Made by a program: the position numbers and the translations under genes. This document shows, one piece after another, positions 46,220-55,639 of a DNA stretch of 64,000 nt. The notes below the pieces were generated by a model that did no database searches, was not told where the DNA came from, and saw nothing but the letters and a program-made list of their open reading frames with translations. This DNA is from Thalassocella blandensis (GTDB lineage: Bacteria; Pseudomonadota; Gammaproteobacteria; Pseudomonadales; Cellvibrionaceae), in assembly GCA_902141825.1 (NCBI GenBank), contig CABFPG010000004.1:310001-374000 (forward strand), given 5' to 3'. The first letter of the stretch is position 1, and each line of letters starts with the position of its first letter.

Positions 46220-46651
46220 TTAAACGTAATCGCGAAACAACTTGCGGAAAGTACTGGGGGAAAGATTCGTCCAGCGCTTAAAGGCGTTTGTAAAACTTGT
46301 ACGGTCAGAAAAGTCCAGTGCAGCAGAAATATTATCAATACTCATGTGCTGACGAATCAAATAGTCGATCGAATAGTGAAACCTTACCTGGTCACGCAAT
46401 TCGGCAAAACTTACTTCCTGCTTTTGCAACCGACGCTGTAACGTTCGTTTGGAAAAATTCAATTCTTCAGCAATATGACTGATGCTTAGTGGAGCATGAC
46501 CAATTCGGCTCGTTAACACTTCAACCACACGAGCTGGAACCCCGATGGCATCAGGTAATCTAGCTTTTTCAAGATACTGATCCAACGCTTCAGCGCCGTC
46601 CATTTTCTCGGGTTCGATATACTCTTGCTGTGCGTTTAATTTAGTTATCAT
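46220..46651 (-). CDS. Stand-alone AraC-type DNA-binding protein, paralogue of the next gene
   Basis: A 143-residue protein that is almost only an AraC-type double helix-turn-helix (LSISHIAEELNFSKRTLQRRLQKQEVSFAELRDQ, SIDNISAALDFSDRTSFTNAFKRWTNLSPSTFRKLF). Its C-terminal 121 residues match those of the 344-residue regulator at 47432-48466 at about 92 positions by my hand alignment, and both end in RKLFRDYV. The sensory half is missing; a short polar N-terminus replaces it. The ATG at 46651 has AGGA upstream. It may be a truncated duplicate that still binds the same DNA, acting as a competitor or unliganded regulator, or a decaying copy. Confidence 0.75.
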   Translation of the reverse strand: MITKLNAQQEYIEPEKMDGAEALDQYLEKARLPDAIGVPARVVEVLTSRIGHAPLSISHIAEELNFSKRTLQRRLQKQEVSFAELRDQVRFHYSIDYLIRQHMSIDNISAALDFSDRTSFTNAFKRWTNLSPSTFRKLFRDYV

Positions 46652-47431
46652 TAGTGCGATTCCTTGTGCCAGCAACTATGAATAACCACCCTTGCTCGAT
46701 AAGATAGTCACTACCCTTTTCATACCATCTTCAACCAGCAAAAGATGCTAAAGCAGTTGAAACTTTAACATCTAAGGCGATGTGAACATTTCAAGTGATT
46801 ATACGCCAATCACTTACTTTGAAAACCTTAGCCTGTTTTGCAAACAGTACTTGTGTCTCATTTTAAATCGCTAGAAACTGATAAGCGCTGACAAATTCAC
46901 ACAAGAAAAACTTTACAAAGCAATACTAATTAGTCCCGGTTGAATTTATAGTTTTTATTGCAATACACATTGTTCAACTGGGCATCGTAATTCATTCCAT
47001 GCGATTGCAAATACAACAGACACCCACAAGAAGAACCAATTACAAAAATTTATTGCAATTATTCGTCAATTCTAAATCAAACAAATGCAAATACTTAATA
47101 ACTTTCATGCATTTAAAAGCAAGCTTTTACTGTTTTAAATGCTTAGTCGTAAAAACACGACAACTTTACGTCATTATGTGTAGCTAAACGCAATAAGGGA
47201 TACCCGCATTATTGCTTAATGCTATTTTAAAAGGCTTGAGCAGAGATGAAATATTATTATGAGAAGTTCTATTTTTGGTTTTTATTAACAATTAATTACA
47301 AAAAAGAACCATTTCCTTATCTCCGTATTATCCGTTTCCTTTTCCGTTTCACATTGAGAGTCGATTAATTGCCTCGATGTGGGTCAATCAACTGACCACA
47401 TCGAGGCATAAGAGTTTAATTAATTTAACAA
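46652..47431. other. 780-bp AT-rich spacer between the two AraC-type genes
   Basis: Strongly AT-rich, with no convincing gene. The left end must contain the promoter of the short regulator. The right end holds the hairpin at 47370-47408. Confidence 0.45.
47370..47408. terminator. Long-stem hairpin after the large AraC-type regulator
   Basis: TGCCTCGATGTGG pairs perfectly with CCACATCGAGGCA over 13 bp, with three further pairs beyond a one-base bulge. It lies 24 bases past the regulator's stop on the minus strand. The T-run is weak, so the terminator call is moderate; it could also be an mRNA-stabilising 3' structure. Confidence 0.6.
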
Positions 47432-48466
47432 TTAAACGTAATCACGAAACAATTTTCTAAACGTGCTCGGCGACAAGCCGGTCCAACGTTTAAATGCATT
47501 GGTAAAGCTCGTGCGATCAGAAAAATCCAACGCAGCCGAAATGCTATCAATGCTTTTCTGGTTTTTCACCAAGTAATCAATGGAATAATGGAATCGCACC
47601 TGATCGCGCAACTCAGCAAAATTCACACTTTGCTGTTGCAGTCGACGCTGCAATGTCCGCTTGGATAAATTCAATTCTTCCGACACATGACCTATGCTCA
47701 AGGCAGAATCACCAATACGTCGCTTCAACACCTCTACAACGCGCCCCGGAATACCATAAAGTTCGGGGATTTTTGCCTGTTCTACATATTCGTCCAGGGT
47801 GTTTATAGAACCACTGGCGAACATAGAAGAATCGGTGCTTTTACGCTGCGCTTGTGTTTTCTGCTGGTCGACAAGATAAGCCACACCATCGGCGAGCTGC
47901 TCTATAATCGCGCGATCCACCTCGTCAAAATTCGCAGCTTTGTCGTTGCTCGAAAAGAAGCAAACAACGCTCGGCGTTGCGAAATGTGTATTGACTCGTG
48001 CACCGGCATAGTACCGCACAGAAATTCCGTTGTAGGCTAATGGCGAAACCTGCTTACCAGATTCAGCAACATTTTTGACTACCACAGGAGCATCTTCCTG
48101 CAACACCCGATGACATAGAAAATCGGCTGTTGAGATGTGCTGTCCAACATAGAATTTGTCTTCAGAATCTCCACTACAGGAAAACGCCTGCACTTCGTAA
48201 ACAGACTCTGAAACAGGTCTGGCAACTAAGGCGAATTCTGTTTGGAAACGCTGTTTTCCAGCTTCGAGAAACTGATTAATGGCTTCGTTAAAAGAGTCCA
48301 TAAGGTGACTTTTAACAACAGCCTGGTAAAAGTAATTGAGGTATTGTTCGGGGCTATTCAAATCACTTAATTCGCCCGCGGAAACAAGATGATTACTTTT
48401 AACTAAAGGCATCGCTTCACTTTCTGTATAAGAACCGTTTGCTGAGAACTCCAATTTAACCACCAC
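47432..48466 (-). CDS. AraC-type transcription regulator with an N-terminal GAF-like sensor
   Basis: A 344-residue protein. Residues about 40-205 look like a GAF-type ligand-binding domain (FLEAGKQRFQTEFALVARPVSESVYEVQAFSCSG, FLCHRVLQEDAPVVVKNVAESGKQVSPLAYNGISVRYYAGARV, FFSSNDKAANFDEVDRAIIEQLADGVAYLV). A linker follows, then the AraC double helix-turn-helix to the end (LSIGHVSEELNLSKRTLQRRLQQQ). The frame opens with GTG at 48466. Targets and effector are unknown. The adjacent large gene-poor stretch on its upstream side may hold its regulatory region. The short paralogue lies downstream. Confidence 0.83.
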   Translation of the reverse strand: MVVKLEFSANGSYTESEAMPLVKSNHLVSAGELSDLNSPEQYLNYFYQAVVKSHLMDSFNEAINQFLEAGKQRFQTEFALVARPVSESVYEVQAFSCSGDSEDKFYVGQHISTADFLCHRVLQEDAPVVVKNVAESGKQVSPLAYNGISVRYYAGARVNTHFATPSVVCFFSSNDKAANFDEVDRAIIEQLADGVAYLVDQQKTQAQRKSTDSSMFASGSINTLDEYVEQAKIPELYGIPGRVVEVLKRRIGDSALSIGHVSEELNLSKRTLQRRLQQQSVNFAELRDQVRFHYSIDYLVKNQKSIDSISAALDFSDRTSFTNAFKRWTGLSPSTFRKLFRDYV

Positions 48467-49510
48467 TTAGTTAACAAATTAATCGTTTTTTATCTTCCGT
48501 AACTAAGAATACACGACATCCACGGGGTGTAAACTATGTCTTTACACTGTTTAAGCCTAGCACTAAGCGCGCCACCTTAATATTTTATACGCCATTAATT
48601 TATTTTTAGCGATTTTTAACCACTGTATAGCGTTTAGTCAATTAAAATGGCGCCGGAAATCGCGCATGATAGCGACTCCTAACCGGGATTCCCAACAAAT
48701 TCAACTACATATTTGCTATTTTGCTCTTTCCCGGCTACCGCGTGTTTTCACATTGCATTTCAATAAATGTGAACTTCATCACACTTCTTGCGACATCAAG
48801 TCGTCACTACACCATCGACTTTCACAGTTCCAGGCAACATTCCCAGATCAAAACATTTACACGCCATCGACGCTTTAAGCAAAACATCTGCCCTGTATTA
48901 ATTACGAATTCTTCTCAATTACAGCTCATTTTTTTACGTTGCGCCAACTTATATACTGGAAAACTTAGATTTTAGCGTCATACCTTTGCATAAAAATCTC
49001 GCAAAACGCTTAGACATGATGCCTTTAAAAATACTGGGTCGTCCTTTTTATTCTGTTGAACACTAAGCCCGACTATTTTGCGCTTTTTTACAAAAAGTAT
49101 GAGTTTTTATTCGCGTGATTACACCTCACCGCGCAAACCGAAAAAATAATGATTTATCCGCAACATAAAATATATTGACGCCACAATGGCCAGTGAAATT
49201 CCACGGTAGTTTGACGGTAAATTACAATACAACTGCGTTTAATCCAGGCAACGTACACCTTCGACGAAGATCAAATTAAATCGCGCCCAGGGATCGTATT
49301 GAATATGAAAATTGGCTGGTAAGCCAAATCCAAACACGCAATCAAAGCGGCTCCGCATACTTCCAGCGAAAGCAGCCCCCCTTCACAGCCGGCAACCTAA
49401 ACACAGACAGCACCTCAATAAACCGACAGCTTTTCAGTAAAAAGCACCGTGGCGTAAACTCTCCGCAGAGAAACCAATTATCTGAACGATGTTGAACGCA
49501 TATAGAGCAT

Positions 49511-49596
49511 AAAGAAAAGCGCAAAAAGAAAAGTACAAAAAGAGAAGTGTAAAAAGGAAAAGTACAAAAAAGAAAAACACAAAAAAGAAAAGTACC
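49511..49596. repeat. Purine-rich degenerate tandem repeat, about six 14-16-bp units
   Basis: Units of the form AAGAAAAGTACAAAA recur (with GCGC, GTAC, GTGT, GTAC, ACAC and GTAC at the variable centre) over 86 bp. Almost all other bases are A or G. Confidence 0.8.
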
Positions 49597-49699
49597 GATA
49601 TCACCCGGAAGCTAGCGGCTAGCACGAACAAAGGGAGGCAACAGGAAGAGTGAATTACAGGAAAAGCGAATTAAAATGCTTTAACAAAGCACCCAAAAA

Positions 49700-49717
49700 G
49701 GAGGTGCTAACACCTCC
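49700..49717 (-). terminator. Intrinsic terminator downstream of bcp
   Basis: GGAGGTG and CACCTCC pair perfectly across CTAA, and on the minus strand the stem is followed by TTTTT. It lies about 120 bp past the bcp stop. Confidence 0.75.
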
Positions 49718-49836
49718 CCAAGCTGAGAACGCCTATCAAGTCCACTGCAACTCTAATAGAGCAGCTTTATATAAAGTATATTTAATAGGTAGCTTTAAAT
49801 AAAATAGCTTTACAGACAACCATTTCAAACGAAGCG

Positions 49837-50307
49837 TTAAGCGAGTGCATCAAGCTCCGCTAACAGGTCGTCATGGTGCGTTTTGGTTTTGAATTTATCC
49901 ATCACCTTCAACAAACGACCATCCTTGCCAATAATAAACGTTGTGCGAATCAACCCCATAAATTCTTTTCCCATGAATTTTTTCAAACCCCAGCATCCAT
50001 ACTTTTCCGCCACCTGGTGGTCTTCATCCGATAGCAGGGAAAAATTTAGATCATGCTTTTCAATAAATTTAGGTAAGCGCGCAACAGGGTCTGGGCTAAT
50101 CCCAAACACAACAACATCCCGCTCATCCAGTTCTTTTTTCGTATCGCGCAATCCGCATGCTTGAACGGTACAACCCGGAGTCATCGCCTTAGGGTAAAAA
50201 TAAAGAACAACTATCTTTCCCTGCAGAGACGAAAGTTTTACTTTCTCTCCATCTTGATTTTGAAGGGTAAATGCGGGGGCTTTATTGCCAACTTTTGGAT
50301 GGGCCAT
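49837..50307 (-). CDS. bcp: Thioredoxin-dependent thiol peroxidase Bcp (PrxQ)
   Basis: Cytosolic peroxiredoxin that reduces hydrogen peroxide and organic hydroperoxides. The peroxidatic Cys46 lies in PKAMTPGCTVQAC and the resolving Cys51 five residues on, the arrangement of the BCP/PrxQ group. GISPDPVARLPKFIEKHDLNFSLLSDEDHQVAEKYGCWG and RTTFIIGKDG complete the thioredoxin fold. At 156 residues the length is normal. It is a monocistronic gene with its own terminator. Confidence 0.95.
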   Translation of the reverse strand: MAHPKVGNKAPAFTLQNQDGEKVKLSSLQGKIVVLYFYPKAMTPGCTVQACGLRDTKKELDERDVVVFGISPDPVARLPKFIEKHDLNFSLLSDEDHQVAEKYGCWGLKKFMGKEFMGLIRTTFIIGKDGRLLKVMDKFKTKTHHDDLLAELDALA

Positions 50308-50450
50308 CGTGCTCTCCTGATGTTAGTTTTACAATCTACGTCAGCAGCATTAAATCAGATTACTCGATCTTGATCGCCAGGCTAACATTTTGGCGAACAG
50401 TGGTGCGTGCGAGCATCCGAGAATGAGCTGTGCTGAATTTCACAAACAAA

Positions 50451-50474
50451 AACGCCGACCAAACGGTCGGCGTT
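50451..50474 (-). terminator. Intrinsic terminator of mdh
   Basis: AACGCCGACC pairs perfectly with GGTCGGCGTT over 10 bp across AAAC, and on the minus strand runs into TTTTTG. It lies 25 bases after the mdh stop. Confidence 0.92.
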
Positions 50475-50498
50475 TTAGGTATAAGGTCTAATAGAAGC

Positions 50499-51482
50499 TT
50501 ATGCAGGAAGTAAAGACTTCACAGCGTCACGCTCTTCTTTTAGCTCTTTTTCAGTCGCCAACATTTTCTCACGAGAGAAATCGTCAATTTCCAGGCCTTG
50601 AACAATTTCCCAGTTGCCGTTTTTGCATACGCATGGGAATGAGTAAATCAAACCTTCTTCAATGCCGTAAGAGCCATCGCTGTAAACTCCCATGCTTACC
50701 CAATCGTTTTCAGCACTGCCCAATGCCCAGTCACGCATATGGAAAATAGCCGCATTCGCTGCAGACGCAGCACTTGATGCACCACGCGCTTTAATGATGG
50801 CAGCTCCACGCTGCTGAACGTCAGGAATAAAAGTATCGGTATACCAGGCTTGATCCACTTGCTCTACGGCTACGGCGCCCTTCGCTTTTGCATGGAACAA
50901 ATCCGGGTACTGTGTTGAAGAGTGGTTGCCCCAAATGGTCATTTGCTGAAGGTCATCCAAGCCACACTCAAGTTTTTGCGCTAATTGCGTCAATGCACGG
51001 TTGTGATCCAGACGAGTCATCGCAGTAAATTGACGAGGATCGATGTCAGGAGCATTACGCTGTGCGATTAATGCATTGGTGTTAGCTGGGTTGCCAACGA
51101 CTAAGACTTTAATGTCTTTAGAGGCATTGTCGTTGATCGCCTTGCCTTGAACCGAGAAAATAGCAGCGTTTGCTTCTAATAAATCTTTACGCTCCATGCC
51201 AGGTCCACGAGGACGGGCGCCAACTAACAAGGCGAAATCTGCGTCTTTAAATGCAACATTGGCATCATCCGTACACACCATACCGGCCAACAATGGGAAG
51301 GCACAGTCATCCAACTCCATCGCGACGCCTTTAAGCGCTTCTAATGCTGGAGTAATTTCTAGCATTTGCAGGATGACAGGTTGATCTTTGCCCAGCATTT
51401 CGCCAGCGGCGATTCTGAAAAGCAAAGAGTAAGAAATTTGGCCAGCTGCGCCGGTTACAGCAACTCGAACGGGTGATTTCAC
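50499..51482 (-). CDS. mdh: Malate dehydrogenase (NAD-dependent, type 2)
   Basis: TCA-cycle oxidation of malate to oxaloacetate. It has the glycine-rich NAD motif [19 protein letters not shown] at the start, substrate-binding [26 protein letters not shown], and the catalytic His in [13 protein letters not shown]. The 327-residue length and these motifs identify the cytosolic-type (group 2) enzyme rather than the E. coli 312-residue form. It is flanked by its own terminator and transcribed alone. Confidence 0.96.
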   Translation of the reverse strand: MKSPVRVAVTGAAGQISYSLLFRIAAGEMLGKDQPVILQMLEITPALEALKGVAMELDDCAFPLLAGMVCTDDANVAFKDADFALLVGARPRGPGMERKDLLEANAAIFSVQGKAINDNASKDIKVLVVGNPANTNALIAQRNAPDIDPRQFTAMTRLDHNRALTQLAQKLECGLDDLQQMTIWGNHSSTQYPDLFHAKAKGAVAVEQVDQAWYTDTFIPDVQQRGAAIIKARGASSAASAANAAIFHMRDWALGSAENDWVSMGVYSDGSYGIEEGLIYSFPCVCKNGNWEIVQGLEIDDFSREKMLATEKELKEERDAVKSLLPA

Positions 51483-51622
51483 GATAGTTCTCCGTTTGAT
51501 AGTTTATCGGATGGGAGGGAGAGCCAACGCGGCTCTCAAGCGGGCGCAATTATAGTGAAATTGCAGGAAAAGTCATTAAAAACGCGGCGATTGACTCATA
51601 TCACCACAATAAATTGGGTTTA

Positions 51623-52252
51623 TTAGGCTTCTCTTGCCTCATAACGCTGTTTAAGGTTGTCGTAGAGCGCTTGTTTAAAATCCTGTTGCAACGCGTCCAT
51701 TTCGGCCAACACCTCTACCAGATGCTCGTTATCTTCTTTGCCAGACCAGATCTTTCGGTAGGAGCCATCTTTATAACCATGGTCCTGGCGAAAGAAATTC
51801 AGGACATTTTTACCGACATAACTACGATAAAGGTGCTCAAAATCTAAATCAGTAGCCTTCATGAGCTCCCCAAACTCGGCAATATTGAAGCTCTGGGTCT
51901 GTAGAGTTGAGGCCGTAAAAGTCTCCAGGCAGGAACGGAAATCCTGGGCATCCCCCTCCAAGTTCAGCGAATGAGCAATTTTCCCGGCGGTATCGCTGAG
52001 ACTTTCATCGCTATTCTGCTGAGTTAAGCAAATACTCAAACCAAAGTGCCAGATATCAATCAACTCCAAAGTCACCTGATCCATGTCTGGCTCTTGCTTT
52101 TTCCACCACTTCCAACCGTAATGATCCATCAGCTCTGCACATTCAACCCAAATTGCTCGATACCATGCATACCCCTGCTCGCGCCATTGAGGGTGAACCT
52201 TGGAGTTCATTGCGTCTTGCATTTCAAGCATGGTCGTTATTTGTTCTATCAT
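51623..52252 (-). CDS. Dimeric dUTP diphosphatase (all-alpha NTP pyrophosphatase)
   Basis: Hydrolyses dUTP to dUMP, keeping uracil out of DNA. The helical metal-binding motifs are visible: WYRAIWVECAELMDHYGWKWWKKQEPDMDQVTLELIDIWHFGL (ExxE and ExxD), and later YVGKNVLNFFRQDHGYKDGSYRKIW. This is the dimeric Campylobacter/Leishmania-type dUTPase family, unrelated to trimeric Dut. At 209 residues it is the usual length. It is monocistronic between mdh and the PAP2 gene. Confidence 0.9.
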   Translation of the reverse strand: MIEQITTMLEMQDAMNSKVHPQWREQGYAWYRAIWVECAELMDHYGWKWWKKQEPDMDQVTLELIDIWHFGLSICLTQQNSDESLSDTAGKIAHSLNLEGDAQDFRSCLETFTASTLQTQSFNIAEFGELMKATDLDFEHLYRSYVGKNVLNFFRQDHGYKDGSYRKIWSGKEDNEHLVEVLAEMDALQQDFKQALYDNLKQRYEAREA

Positions 52253-52462
52253 CGTATACTCCAGCGATAGTTTGTTTTATTTGCGGTCAAAGTGATTATT
52301 TATACCCCCAATTCAAGCTTGGGCGACAAATAATGTATCACACCACCAGGCGAATTAGGGTAAGATTGATTTAGCACGAAATTGTAATATGTTTGTCATA
52401 TATCTCACATATTTATGTCACTTATGGACGTTAGCCTAAGCTAAATTGGAGGGAGATTATCG

Positions 52463-52978
52463 ATGCGTCTTCTACAAAACATACACAATTACGATGTTTT
52501 AACTTTCGATTGGTGTCTTCGCAGAAAGCGCCGTGAACTCGTTGTAAAACTCAGTCGCGTGGTCTCTCGCACGGGCGACGGCCCAATGTATGTTGTAGTG
52601 GGTATCATTGCGCTCCTCACTCAACACTGGCCACTGGCACAGTTGATGGCGGCTGGTTTTGCCATTGAACGCCTCCTGTACTTTATTTTTAAATCTTCTT
52701 TCAAACGTAATCGCCCACCTGCTGCAATTCCCGGCTACCGCAGTGAAGTCGAGCCTTCAGACCAATTCAGTTTTCCCTCTGGACATACTTCCGCCGCATT
52801 TTTGATGGCGGGCTGCTTGAGTTTCGCCTTCCCATGGATGGCCTGGATACTATATCCTTGGGCGTGCTCTGTTGGTTTAGCGCGGGTCATGCTCGGCGTT
52901 CACTTTCCAACCGACACTCTTGCTGGCGCTATTTTAGGCAGCACTATCTGTTCAGTACTGATTGGATTGTTATTCTAG
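52463..52978 (+). CDS. PAP2-family membrane phosphatase
   Basis: Membrane-bound phosphatase acting on lipid phosphates such as undecaprenyl pyrophosphate or phosphatidate. The three motifs are all present: KSSFKRNRPP (KxxxxxxRP), FSFPSGHTSAAF (PSGH) and ARVMLGVHFPTDTL (SRxxxxxHxxxD-like). Several hydrophobic helices surround them in 171 residues. GGAGGG precedes the ATG. The glycosyltransferase gene follows after a single base, so they are one operon and may share a lipid-linked substrate. Confidence 0.9.
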   Translation: MRLLQNIHNYDVLTFDWCLRRKRRELVVKLSRVVSRTGDGPMYVVVGIIALLTQHWPLAQLMAAGFAIERLLYFIFKSSFKRNRPPAAIPGYRSEVEPSDQFSFPSGHTSAAFLMAGCLSFAFPWMAWILYPWACSVGLARVMLGVHFPTDTLAGAILGSTICSVLIGLLF

Positions 52979-52979
52979 A

Positions 52980-54095
52980 ATGAAAATACTTTTCGGGGTT
53001 CAAGCGACTGGCAACGGTCATATTACTCGTGCGCGCGCCTTAAATGCGCAGTTTAAAGCACTCGGACTTGAGGTCGATTACCTTTTTTCCGGCCGTGAAA
53101 AATCACAGTTTTTTGATATGGAAGAATTCGGCAATTGGCGCTGCTGCCGTGGTCTCTCCTTCCACCACGAAGCAGGTGAACTCAAAATCCTCAAAACCTT
53201 GCAGTCCAACAGTTTGCGCCAGCTATACAAAGATATACAGACGCTGGATTTGAGCGCATATGACGTTGTTCTTACCGACTTTGAACCCATTACCGCCTGG
53301 GCAGCCAAACGGGCAGGTAAAACCTGTATTGGCATTGGCCATCAATACGCCTTTTTCAACGAAGTGCCCAAACGTGGCGACAGTTTTCTTTCCAGCTTGA
53401 TTATGCGCTATTTTGCTCCAGCCAATATTGGGCTGGGTTTACACTGGCATCACTTTAATCAACCTATTCTTCCGCCTATCGCGGAAGTGCATGCGCAATC
53501 CGAAATCAGCGATCCTAACAAAATCGTGGTATACCTTGGCTTTGAAGCATCTGAAGACGTCATTTCGCTGCTCGAACCTTTCGACGATTATCTGTTTACC
53601 TATTACGGCCCGTTTCCCGAATATGAAAGTCGTGGCCACATCCAACTCAAGCCTCTATCACGAGATGGATTCAAGCATGACCTGGCCACTTGCGGCGGCG
53701 TTATTTGTAATGCTGGCTTTGAATTGTCCAGTGAAGCCATCCAGCTGGGCAAGAAATTGTTAATCAAGCCACTCCACGGACAAATGGAACAGCTCTCAAA
53801 TGCTGAAGCACTCGAATCTTTAGGGCTTGGCATGTCGATGGACAATCTGGATCAAAACAAAGTGAAATACTGGCTTGAGGCCTGGAAGTCGAAACAGGTT
53901 ATCTACCCTAATGTGGCAAAGTCGATAGCACAGTGGATACATCAAAAGAAATGGCTGGAAGGCGATGCCGCCAAAATGGCCTTAGTTGAATCCCTCTGGA
54001 GCGCCACTGAAGCCCCTGACGTGGTAAGTTTTGTCTCCAACCCTACCCCAAAGAAAGCGGCTATCCACTCTCGCCCTGCAGGTGCTGCGGCCTGA
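52980..54095 (+). CDS. MJ1255/VC2487-type glycosyltransferase
   Basis: A GT-B glycosyltransferase-like protein. MKILFGVQATGNGHITRARALNAQFKALG opens the fold, with VLTDFEPITAWAAKRAGKTCIGIGHQYAF and the C-terminal donor-binding region GGVICNAGFELSSEAIQLGKKLLIKPLHGQMEQLSNA, as in the MJ1255 family. The start is the ATG at 52980, one base after the PAP2 stop. Together they suggest glycolipid or lipid-phosphate metabolism; the substrate is unknown. The C-terminus has an unconserved Ala/Pro tail. Confidence 0.85.
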   Translation: MKILFGVQATGNGHITRARALNAQFKALGLEVDYLFSGREKSQFFDMEEFGNWRCCRGLSFHHEAGELKILKTLQSNSLRQLYKDIQTLDLSAYDVVLTDFEPITAWAAKRAGKTCIGIGHQYAFFNEVPKRGDSFLSSLIMRYFAPANIGLGLHWHHFNQPILPPIAEVHAQSEISDPNKIVVYLGFEASEDVISLLEPFDDYLFTYYGPFPEYESRGHIQLKPLSRDGFKHDLATCGGVICNAGFELSSEAIQLGKKLLIKPLHGQMEQLSNAEALESLGLGMSMDNLDQNKVKYWLEAWKSKQVIYPNVAKSIAQWIHQKKWLEGDAAKMALVESLWSATEAPDVVSFVSNPTPKKAAIHSRPAGAAA

Positions 54096-54200
54096 AAAGC
54101 CCGGGACAAGTCGGAGTAGTCAACAACTTCGCCTGCAGCAATCCCTGCGGTTGCTGCACGAGTGCCACCCTCCAGGCTTACCGACTACTTCGCGGCTTTT
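54095..54200. other. Self-complementary convergent junction, possible bidirectional terminator
   Basis: AAAAGCC (54095-54101) pairs with GGCTTTT (54194-54200), AGTAGTC (54115-54121) with GACTACT (54183-54189), and inside them GCAGCAA with TTGCTGC (54135-54157). The whole could fold as a branched structure at the ends of the glycosyltransferase and tatD genes. Confidence 0.35.
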
Positions 54201-54964
54201 GAAAACAAACGGAAGAAATTTTCTGCGGTAATATCGCAAAGCTCTTGATAACTCACCTGCTTTAAATCCGCGACACATTGTGCAACATGCTTAACAAAAG
54301 CAGGTTCATTAGATTTGCCGCGCATCGGAACCGGTGCGAGATAAGGCGAGTCTGTTTCAATCAGTAATTTTTCAATTGGCACCTTGCGCACCACTTCGCG
54401 AAGCTCTTCCGCATTTTTGAATGTGACAATTCCAGAAATTGAAATATAGTAATTCAGATCCAGGGCTTGCTTGGCCATTTCCCAGTTTTCGGTGAAACAA
54501 TGAAGCACTCCCGCAGAGTCAATATTGCCGTGCTCCTTAATCAAAGCAATAGTATCTTCACGCGCATCTCGCGTGTGGACGATTACGGGCAGTCCCAAGT
54601 CACCCGCCGCGTTCAGATGGTTGGCAAAACTCACAGCCTGGGCGTCCATGTGTTCCTTGGTGTAATAGTAGTCCAGGCCCGTCTCACCAATCGCAACCAC
54701 TTTTTCCGCCTGCGCCCACTGTTTTAGCTCATCACTAGAAACAACTCGCTCCTTAACATCAGAAGGATGAATACCTACCGACGCAAAAATATGGTGGTAC
54801 TTGTGAGCAATATCCAATACTGCTTGACGATTTTCTTCACTAATACAGACACAAAGCATGTGCGATACACCCGCCTCCGTCGCGGCGGCAATTGCATCGG
54901 GTAAGCCATTTTCATAATGCTTTAGACTTAGTCGATCAAGATGACAGTGAGAATCAACCAACAT
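54185..54964 (-). CDS. TatD-family metal-dependent hydrolase (YcfH type)
   Basis: A TIM-barrel nuclease/hydrolase of the TatD family. MLVDSHCHLDRL gives two metal His ligands, VAIGETGLDYYY the Glu, PVIVHTRDA and GVLHCFTEN further His ligands, and LIETDSPYLAPVPMRGKSNEPAFVKHVA the Asp. I start at the ATG at 54964, with AAGG upstream; the extra 17 residues of the longer frame are unconserved. The gene follows pilZ, the order of the holB-pilZ-tatD cluster in Pseudomonas. It matches the 265-residue YcfH type. Confidence 0.93.
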   Translation of the reverse strand: MLVDSHCHLDRLSLKHYENGLPDAIAAATEAGVSHMLCVCISEENRQAVLDIAHKYHHIFASVGIHPSDVKERVVSSDELKQWAQAEKVVAIGETGLDYYYTKEHMDAQAVSFANHLNAAGDLGLPVIVHTRDAREDTIALIKEHGNIDSAGVLHCFTENWEMAKQALDLNYYISISGIVTFKNAEELREVVRKVPIEKLLIETDSPYLAPVPMRGKSNEPAFVKHVAQCVADLKQVSYQELCDITAENFFRLFSKAAK

Positions 54965-55142
54965 AGGGGACGCCTTAATTACAAATTTTGGACAAGCATT
55001 CTGGAAAATCGGCAATAATTTTCGCGATCCACACGCCTGTTTGCCGGTCAGAATGCTTTGAATTGAATGAGTTTACAGGAATTTAGCAAGACGGGGTAAG
55101 AGCTGGCGGGCTTTGCCCACCCCTCTGAAAAGGAACGCTGAA

Positions 55143-55496
55143 CTACATGGTATGCGTGGGACGATCTGATTCCAAAGAGCCCGCAAGATAATTTTCAATC
55201 TTACTGTTGGCAATATCATCTTCATTGGTAAATTGTACCCCTATACCTGCAGCGCGATTGCCTTGCGCGCCTTTTGGGGTAATCCAGACCACCTTGCCGG
55301 CGACTGGAATTTTCTCTGGCTCATCCATTAAACTGAGCAACATAAAAACTTCATCACCTAGAGAATAAGTTTTATTGGTAGGAATAAACAAACCGCCATT
55401 TTCGATAAACGGCATGTAAGCGGCATACAATACTGCTTTATCTCGAATTGTTAGAGAGAGTATACCGTTGCGGGCTGCGCCACCTAAACCTTTCAT
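55143..55496 (-). CDS. pilZ: PilZ-domain protein, type IV pilus biogenesis
   Basis: A 117-residue single PilZ domain. It matches the original PilZ of the type IV pilus, which lies between holB and tatD in Pseudomonas. GLFIPTNKTYSLGDEVFMLLSL and GKVVWITPKGAQGNRAAGIGVQFTNED are characteristic. The RxxxR and D/NxSxxG residues used to bind cyclic di-GMP are not evident, as expected for PilZ itself. It acts with FimX/PilB in pilus extension in relatives. Confidence 0.9.
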   Translation of the reverse strand: MKGLGGAARNGILSLTIRDKAVLYAAYMPFIENGGLFIPTNKTYSLGDEVFMLLSLMDEPEKIPVAGKVVWITPKGAQGNRAAGIGVQFTNEDDIANSKIENYLAGSLESDRPTHTM

Positions 55497-55639
55497 ATGT
55501 TGTGACCGTTGCTGAATTAACTTAAGTTAGTACTAGGATAGTCAAAAATTTAACGCTTTACCTGAACGCCGTCACGAGTTGGCGAGTGAACTGGCGAGAG
55601 AGACGTTATCTTAACACTTAAGCCGGGGGAAAAATCAAT

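Larger units (their letters stand above)
48467..49836. other. 1.37-kb gene-poor region
   Basis: No frame looks like a real protein: those on the plus strand at 48666-48975 and on the minus strand at 49342-49631 lack ribosome sites and family motifs. The right part has a purine-rich tandem repeat (49511-49596) and the terminator for bcp. The left part is featureless AT-rich DNA and could hold small RNAs or a decayed gene. Confidence 0.5.

Noticed and set aside
46001-46441. 146-codon plus-strand ORF
   Set aside because: Its right half is antisense to the clear AraC-type DNA-binding gene, and the encoded peptide has no family features.
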